Below the pieces are notes generated by a model. It was not told the origin of the DNA, made no database searches, and worked only from the letters and a program-made list of their open reading frames with translations. The position numbers and the translations under genes were made by a program. A stretch of DNA of 27,548 bases from assembly GCA_024644775.1 (NCBI GenBank), contig JAHEHB010000015.1:1-27548 (forward strand), read 5' to 3'. Origin of the DNA: Deltaproteobacteria bacterium. GTDB lineage: Bacteria; Desulfobacterota; Desulfobacteria; Desulfobacterales; SURF-15. This document shows positions 22,965 to 27,548 of the stretch, piece after piece. Position 1 is the first letter of the stretch; each line of letters starts with the position of its first letter.

Positions 22965-24118
22965 GTATTGGTTATTCCGTTCTCATTAGGTCTTTCTTTT
23001 TCAACAAACCGATACAGATTGTTATATGCGCAGAAACTAAAGACGCCATTCGGTGTACTGATACCGTAGCAGCATTGATTAACTCGCGCACGCCTCAATG
23101 CGTGTTTCGGCATAAAAGCCTTCGCAAACAACACAATGTGTGGTGTCGTGAGGACATTTAGCGGATTATAATCGAATATTGGAGCCGCTTTTCGAATGAG
23201 ACTCCAGGTCGTCGGTTTGGACAAGTGCCGCTTAAAAAAATCCGTTTTCCCTTGAAACAAATCAAAAATGATGTCTCGCGGAGAAGTCCCTAAAAATAAT
23301 CGGATGTCCTGCTTCTTTATGTATTTAAAAAGCGGTTGCAGGGTGCCGTTCTTTACAAAAACATAGGAGATGGCATTGCAGTCAGGATGCCCTAAATAGT
23401 CTGAGATAAACGTGTCTGCCGGGAGTCCGGTCTGATGTTCGATGCATTGTAGAAGTTCAGGCAGCGTGTAAGCGTTTTCAGAATGTTCTAAACAACGATT
23501 TAGAGCAAAGCGACCTGTAAACGGAACCGCCGCCTGGAAATTAATCGCCCTCACCGTGTCGATATTGTCGATTCCGAAATGAATGATATCTTTGAGTTCG
23601 GTATCATTTAACCCTCGAACGACCGGTACAGCCAATGTGCAACAGACATTTGCATCTCGCGCAGCGGCAATGGCTTTTTGTCGAACAGATCGCATGTTCC
23701 GGCCGCGCAGCTTTAGGTAGGTTTCTTCTCTTAAACCGTCAAATTGAAGATAGACGGCGGTAAGTCCCTTCTGTTTTAACCTCGGGAGCAGTGCGCTATC
23801 CTGAGCAATAAAGATGCCGTTGGTGACCAACTCAATGTGCTGATATCGGAGGTTCTTTGCCATTGCAATGATATCCGGTAGGTCTTCGCGGATGGTAGGC
23901 TCGCCCCCGCTGATTTGAAGTGGAACCGGTTTTTCGGTGACCTCCAGCAGCTTTACCATGGCTTTCCGGATCGCTTTCATTGGTGGATCTTGACCTTTAT
24001 AGGAGGCGCTCGTGAAACAGACCGGACACGCCAAATTGCACCGATTTGTTACTTCGATCATTGCCATTAGCGGGCGGGAAGTGTTTCGTGTAAACTGACC
24101 CAATTTAGATTGTACCAA
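22961..24118 (-). CDS. Radical SAM protein, COG1964/Tes-like group
   Basis: 385 aa. The cluster motif RCNLACPVC gives C27, C31, C34 (CX3CX2C) for a [4Fe-4S]-SAM centre; GGEPT (71-75) is the SAM-binding motif. The C-terminal half has HPDCNAISYVF (244-254) with C247, and NQCCYG (348-352) followed by FSFCAYNNLYR (360-370) with C349, C350 and C363. The P.C.AI.Y and FCAYN segments are what I recall of COG1964 proteins, the group that contains archaeal tetraether lipid synthase; this one is shorter. TTG start backed by GGAGG about 7 bases upstream. Coupled to a DUF547 lipoprotein. A lipid- or envelope-related substrate is possible but unproven. Confidence 0.85.
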   Translation of the reverse strand: MVQSKLGQFTRNTSRPLMAMIEVTNRCNLACPVCFTSASYKGQDPPMKAIRKAMVKLLEVTEKPVPLQISGGEPTIREDLPDIIAMAKNLRYQHIELVTNGIFIAQDSALLPRLKQKGLTAVYLQFDGLREETYLKLRGRNMRSVRQKAIAAARDANVCCTLAVPVVRGLNDTELKDIIHFGIDNIDTVRAINFQAAVPFTGRFALNRCLEHSENAYTLPELLQCIEHQTGLPADTFISDYLGHPDCNAISYVFVKNGTLQPLFKYIKKQDIRLFLGTSPRDIIFDLFQGKTDFFKRHLSKPTTWSLIRKAAPIFDYNPLNVLTTPHIVLFAKAFMPKHALRRARVNQCCYGISTPNGVFSFCAYNNLYRFVEKERPNENGITNT

Positions 24119-24160
24119 CGAATTTCCTCCAGAAAGTAATACTGGTTAGACAGATATCTT

Positions 24161-24178
24161 CCAATAGTATCTTATTGG
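24161..24178 (-). promoter_or_regulatory. Perfect palindrome upstream of the radical SAM gene
   Basis: CCAATA-GTATCT-TATTGG, a 6-bp perfect inverted repeat with a 6-base gap, lies 43-60 bases before the radical SAM start. There is no T-run to make it a terminator on the minus strand. It could be an operator; no protein is implicated. Confidence 0.25.
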
Positions 24179-24226
24179 GGCAGAAAAAGCTGGGGCGATA
24201 CAATTAGGCGATTTGGGTCGGCGGCC

Positions 24227-24832
24227 TCAGGTACTTAAAATAATCTCTGCAAATTGTCGCCCTTTGTCATACATCTGATCAAGAACATCCATATCGTGCC
24301 TGACGGCGCCCCTATCAAAAAAACCGGTTACGCTTATATCTCCAACAACCTCATAACCCAACGCTGTTAAGGGATAGCCCATGGCCTCCAGGGTAAATCC
24401 CACTTCTCCCATTTCATCTTGTTCGCAAACGCTGTAGACGATCGCTTTTCGTCCCTGGCCTGACAGACGGCTTTCGAATTTTCTAGGCCGTTCGTCTGAG
24501 TAATCAAAAAATGGGTAGAGTCTGTCAATAAAGGCTTTTACTATTGCCGTCACGTTGTAGTTATGCGTTGGTGAACCGAGGATTAGGCCGACCGAATCAA
24601 TAATTTTGGGATAAAGAAGCTGCATCCCATCCTTTAATTTTGTGCAGGTTTCATCCTTTCTACATCGTTCACAGCCAATACACGGTTGGATGACATAATC
24701 CCGAAGAAATATTTTTTCAGCCTCCACTCCGGTTTCCTCAATGCCTTTCAGAAAGTTTCCGAGCAGCACATCTGTGTTACCTCCACCGCGTGGGCTTCCG
24801 CTGATGCAAAGAACCTTTAATTTCGGTTGCAC
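24227..24832 (-). CDS. Iron-sulfur flavoprotein (NADPH-dependent FMN reductase family)
   Basis: 201 aa, flavodoxin-like fold with FMN phosphate loop ISGSPRGGGNTD (10-21) and GSPTHNYNVTA. The compact Cys motif C51-x2-C54-x2-C57-x5-C63 (PCIGCERCRKDETC) is that of the iron-sulfur flavoproteins (Isf) of anaerobes, which carry a [4Fe-4S] cluster and FMN and reduce O2, H2O2 or unknown acceptors. Cytoplasmic. GTG start with GAGGG 4 bases upstream, a slightly tight spacing. It lies upstream of the radical SAM gene on the same strand with a 108-base gap; an electron-donor role for it is only a guess. Confidence 0.9.
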   Translation of the reverse strand: MQPKLKVLCISGSPRGGGNTDVLLGNFLKGIEETGVEAEKIFLRDYVIQPCIGCERCRKDETCTKLKDGMQLLYPKIIDSVGLILGSPTHNYNVTAIVKAFIDRLYPFFDYSDERPRKFESRLSGQGRKAIVYSVCEQDEMGEVGFTLEAMGYPLTALGYEVVGDISVTGFFDRGAVRHDMDVLDQMYDKGRQFAEIILST

Positions 24833-25120
24833 ATTTCCCTCATGTCCGAAATGATTTTCTATTCAAAAACACCAAATTGTAAACAGAAACAAAACGATCG
24901 GTTTCGAGTGAAATTTCTCGCTTCCGTATTCGATGTACATAGGCTATTGACATCATTACTTCAATATAAAAAAATATTTTGGTTCGTAATTTGCAATATT
25001 AAGTTTCGCGCCCCCAGTTATACTCGAGTGCCTGTTGATATATGTCGGATGATATTTTTTATTTTGCCAAATCAAACCGTTTTGAAACAACCTCTATTAT
25101 CATTATTTTAGGAGAATAAA

Positions 25121-25453
25121 ATGAGAAAACTTCAAGCCATATTTATCTATTTCTTCATAGCATTGGCGGGAATCCCTCTATTGGGGTCGACTTTAAGCTC
25201 CGCCGAGGAGAAAACCATCTCTCATCCGTTCGCACATAGTGGGATTTTTCTCAAGCTGACGGAGGATTTCTATCGCGCTTTGCGAGAGGAATCGAGTGAG
25301 GGAACGAGGACATACGGTACCGATCGATCCAACGAATATTTACGCGAAATTGCCGTATCGGCCAAATTTATGGTAGAAACCAATCTTCATATACTTAAAC
25401 AACAAGAAACGATCATTCGGCTTCTCGAAGCCCTTAATTCTAAGAGAAAGTAA
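25121..25453 (+). CDS. Small exported protein of unknown function
   Basis: 110 aa. A typical signal peptide (hydrophobic 7-22, cleavage predicted after SSA at 28) precedes a short charged, largely helical domain (HSGIFLKLTEDFYRALREES, then SAKFMVETNLHILKQQETII) that could form a coiled coil. Unknown family. AGGAGAA precedes the ATG. The stop is only 4 bases from the MTA/SAH deaminase start, so the two share a transcript although one is exported and the other cytosolic. The 288 bases upstream are AT-rich with a possible TTGACA at 24947-24952 but no well-spaced -10. Confidence 0.75.
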   Translation: MRKLQAIFIYFFIALAGIPLLGSTLSSAEEKTISHPFAHSGIFLKLTEDFYRALREESSEGTRTYGTDRSNEYLREIAVSAKFMVETNLHILKQQETIIRLLEALNSKRK

Positions 25454-25457
25454 CGCC

Positions 25458-26768
25458 ATGAAATATGATCTGGTTGTTCATAATGGTACCATTGTTACGG
25501 TTAATTCTGAATTTGAAATCATTGGGTCGGGTATCATCTGTATCAAAAACGGGTTGCTTGAGCGGGTTGAAACGCGAGATCCGGGAGTGCGGTTGCCCGA
25601 GGCAGCTGAAACAATTGATGCATCGGGTGGCGTAATATTGCCTGGATTGATCAACACCCATTCCCATCTGCCCATGACCCTGTTTCGAGGTCTTGCTGAT
25701 GATTTGCCGCTCATGGAATGGCTAAACGAGCACATTTTTCCTGCAGAGGGAAAACACATAAACCCTGAAACCGTGAAATCGGGTGCCCTTCTTGGTTGCG
25801 TCGAGATGGTATTGTCTGGTACGACGACGTGCTGTGATGGTTACTTTCATGAAGAAAATGTCGCAGATGCAGTGAGCGAAATCGGTATTCGGGCAGTCCT
25901 TGGCCAGGGCGTGATCGATTTTCCGGCACCCGGGGTACCGATTCCTACAGAAAACGTAAATCATGCCCTCGCATTTACCGATAAATGGCTTCATCGCCAT
26001 CCAAACATAATCCCTTCCATATTTTGTCACACTCCCTATACCTGTTCGGAAGAGACCGTCAGAAAGGCAAAAGTGGCTGCATCGGATAGAGGCGTGCTTT
26101 TCCAAATCCATGTTGCAGAAACAAAGCATGAATGGGATCAGATGTTGTCCGATTTTAGGGCCACTCCGGTAAAGTATCTGGAGCGTATCGGTGTTTTGGA
26201 TAGCCGAACCCTTTTGATTCATGCGGTTTGGGTAGACGATGAGGACATCGCCATTCTTGCGAAACATCAGACTCCGGTTTCCCATAACCCCGGCAGCAAT
26301 GCCAAGCTTGCCGCTGGAATCGCACCGGTTCCGGAACTATTGACAGCGGGCATAACTGTGGGGATCGGAACAGACGGCTGCGCAAGTAACAATAATCTTG
26401 ATCTTATCCAAGAAATGAGCCTTGTTGCCAAACTTCACAAGGCAAAAACCCTCGATCCCACCGTCGTGAATGCTCGGTGTGTTTTAGAGATGGCAACCAT
26501 TGGCGGGGCGAAGGCAATCGGTTTAGCAAACGCCATCGGCTCCCTTGAGGTCGGCAAGGAAGCCGATTTGATTACGATCGAAACCAATCAACCTCATTTG
26601 ACACCGTTGTATAATCCGGTGTCGCATCTGGTCTATGCTGCCAACGGTTCGGATGTTCGGGATGTGATCGTATCCGGAAAGGTGGTTGTAAGAAACAGAA
26701 CGCTTCAAACAGCGGACTTGAAAGATATCCTCTGTCGCGTCAATGAAATCGGTGATACAATTAAGTAA
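25458..26768 (+). CDS. mtaD: 5-methylthioadenosine / S-adenosylhomocysteine deaminase
   Basis: 436 aa, amidohydrolase superfamily, the MtaD/SsnA branch. Zn ligands are H68 and H70 (NTHSHLPMTLFRGLADD, 66-82), H191 or H218 (FQIHVAETKHEWD, 215-227), H255 region (LLIHAVWVDD) and D306 (GTDGCASNNNLDL). HNPGSNAKLAAG (276-287) is typical of the MTA/SAH deaminases. It converts S-adenosylhomocysteine or 5'-methylthioadenosine to the inosyl form, relieving inhibition of methyltransferases. Starts 4 bases after the small exported gene with little ribosome binding site of its own. Ends 17 bases from the convergent apt gene; no terminator is visible between them. The exact substrate (MTA, SAH or adenosine) is not fixed by sequence. 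Confidence 0.93.
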   Translation: MKYDLVVHNGTIVTVNSEFEIIGSGIICIKNGLLERVETRDPGVRLPEAAETIDASGGVILPGLINTHSHLPMTLFRGLADDLPLMEWLNEHIFPAEGKHINPETVKSGALLGCVEMVLSGTTTCCDGYFHEENVADAVSEIGIRAVLGQGVIDFPAPGVPIPTENVNHALAFTDKWLHRHPNIIPSIFCHTPYTCSEETVRKAKVAASDRGVLFQIHVAETKHEWDQMLSDFRATPVKYLERIGVLDSRTLLIHAVWVDDEDIAILAKHQTPVSHNPGSNAKLAAGIAPVPELLTAGITVGIGTDGCASNNNLDLIQEMSLVAKLHKAKTLDPTVVNARCVLEMATIGGAKAIGLANAIGSLEVGKEADLITIETNQPHLTPLYNPVSHLVYAANGSDVRDVIVSGKVVVRNRTLQTADLKDILCRVNEIGDTIK

Positions 26769-26785
26769 TACACGCAACCCGCAAA

Positions 26786-27307
26786 CTATTCTCCCTCAAA
26801 CTCCATTAAGGTAAAGATTTTGTAATCTTCTATTTTTTCTCTACCCTTTAGATCGGGTAACTCGATCAAAAACGCACACTCCACCACTTCCCCTCCCAGC
26901 GATTCCACCAGCTTGGCTGCGGCGGAAACGGTTCCCCCGGTTGCAATGAGATCGTCCACGATAAGGACGCGTTCCCCCTTTTTTATGGCCTCTTCATTGA
27001 TTTCCACAACATTGCTGCCATACTCTAACGAGTACTCTACACTCACGGTTTTGGGTGGCAGCTTCCCTTGTTTTCTGACGGGAACAAAGCCGACATTCAG
27101 TTTGTAAGCCAGTACTGCACCAAAGATAAAGCCCCTGGCATCGATTCCCACGACTTTATCGATATTCATCTTATTGTAACGTTCATACAACTCGTCGCAA
27201 GCATGCCGGAATGCTTCCGGGTTCTTCAGGAGCGTCGTAATATCTCTGAACATCACCCCCTCTATTGGCCAATGTGGAACCGTTCTGATATGCTTTTTAA
27301 TATCCAT
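26786..27307 (-). CDS. apt: Adenine phosphoribosyltransferase
   Basis: Makes AMP from adenine and PRPP. 173 aa. The N-terminal PIEGVMFRDIT, GIDARGFIFG and the PRPP loop VLIVDDLIATGGT (114-126) are diagnostic. The start at 27307 (MDIKK) is chosen because GAGGTGAT lies just upstream; a GTG at 27316 lies within that ribosome binding site and is unlikely. Ten bases separate it from the mtnP stop, so the two form an operon: MtnP releases adenine from methylthioadenosine and Apt reuses it. Confidence 0.96.
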   Translation of the reverse strand: MDIKKHIRTVPHWPIEGVMFRDITTLLKNPEAFRHACDELYERYNKMNIDKVVGIDARGFIFGAVLAYKLNVGFVPVRKQGKLPPKTVSVEYSLEYGSNVVEINEEAIKKGERVLIVDDLIATGGTVSAAAKLVESLGGEVVECAFLIELPDLKGREKIEDYKIFTLMEFEGE

Positions 27308-27317
27308 TGAGATCACC

Positions 27318-27548
27318 TCATGTAATTTTTGGTATTGCCTGTATTAAAAGCTTTTTGACATTTTCGGCGTTTTGGTTGAATACCTTTAGAATTTCTTCCC
27401 ACGTAACAGACACTTCATCTTCCTTCCAGCTATCATAGTCAGTAGACATGGCAACCACTGCATAAGGGATTTTTATTTCACTGGCAAGGATTGCTTCCGG
27501 CGCCACAGACATATTGATAACGTCGGCCCCCCATGTTCTAAACATTTT
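27318..27548 (-). CDS. mtnP: S-methyl-5'-thioadenosine phosphorylase, C-terminal part (runs off the window)
   Basis: Only the last 76 codons are present; the gene continues beyond base 27548. MFRTWGADVINMS, APEAILASEI and AMSTDYDSWKED match MTA phosphorylase, whose FR.WGADVINM and TDYDCWKE are diagnostic; here Ser replaces the Cys in TDYD(C)WKE. The Val-Ala-Pro in place of Thr-Val-Pro resembles the archaeal/bacterial MTIP branch as I recall it, so the substrate might be methylthioinosine; this matters because MtaD lies next door. Part of an operon with apt. Confidence 0.88.
   Translation of the reverse strand, partial: KMFRTWGADVINMSVAPEAILASEIKIPYAVVAMSTDYDSWKEDEVSVTWEEILKVFNQNAENVKKLLIQAIPKIT

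Noticed and set aside
24833..25120. Second copy of the 5.6-kb palindromic element, suggested by shared CGTTTTGAAACA (25078-25089)
   Set aside because: Only 12 bases are shared; the inner palindrome and flanking repeat are absent.
25722..26285. 187-aa minus-strand frame opposite mtaD
   Set aside because: Antisense shadow without motif or ribosome binding site.

Overview
The window looks like a chromosomal segment of a Gram-negative anaerobe, most probably a Desulfobacterota (former Deltaproteobacteria) relative. This is inferred from gene content (prkA-yeaH-spoVR without other spore genes, an iron-sulfur flavoprotein, a radical SAM protein), Sec and lipoprotein signals, moderate GC, and extragenic palindromic repeats. 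No rRNA or tRNA gene, CRISPR array, transposase or phage gene was seen, so it is mainly a metabolic region.

Layout. (1) 346-5133 (+): prkA, yeaH/yhbH (DUF444) and spoVR, the conserved stress/stationary-phase trio. (2) 5265-11816 (+): a nucleotide and nucleoside salvage run: a MazG-like pyrophosphohydrolase, a queuosine-salvage glycosylase of the Qng1/DUF2419 family, phosphopentomutase, purine nucleoside phosphorylase, pyrimidine nucleoside phosphorylase, cytidine deaminase and a nucleoside 2-deoxyribosyltransferase-like protein. (3) 11830-12847: a small putative lipoprotein (-) and a small four-cysteine protein (+). (4) 12927-17910 (-): a complete BmpA-type nucleoside ABC importer (binding protein, double ATPase, two permeases). 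(5) 18053-19003 (-): a secreted protein of a family I know mainly from Bacteroidota. (6) 19177-21211 (+): acetamidase/formamidase, an ABM-domain protein and a cyanophycinase-like S51 protein. (7) 21470-22012 (+): a near-consensus sigma-28 promoter, a leader resembling a c-di-GMP-I (GEMM) riboswitch, an intrinsic terminator and a small gene. (8) 22089-24832 (-): a DUF547 lipoprotein overlapping a COG1964-like radical SAM gene, preceded by an iron-sulfur flavoprotein. (9) 25121-27548: a small exported protein with an MTA/SAH deaminase (+), facing apt and the 3' end of mtnP (-).

How the genes fit together. Regions 2 and 4 make a coherent system: the importer brings nucleosides in, the phosphorylases and deaminase release bases and (deoxy)ribose-1-phosphate, and DeoB turns the latter into (deoxy)ribose-5-phosphate. 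Qng1 would add recovery of queuine from queuosine-5'-phosphate. Region 9 adds recycling of methylthioadenosine, S-adenosylhomocysteine and adenine.

Most notable: the sigma-28 promoter / GEMM-like leader / terminator unit near 21.5 kb; a 155-bp palindromic element flanked by a perfect 12-bp direct repeat that separates mazG-like from qng1; and an EF-Ts-like UBA insert inside the YeaH protein.
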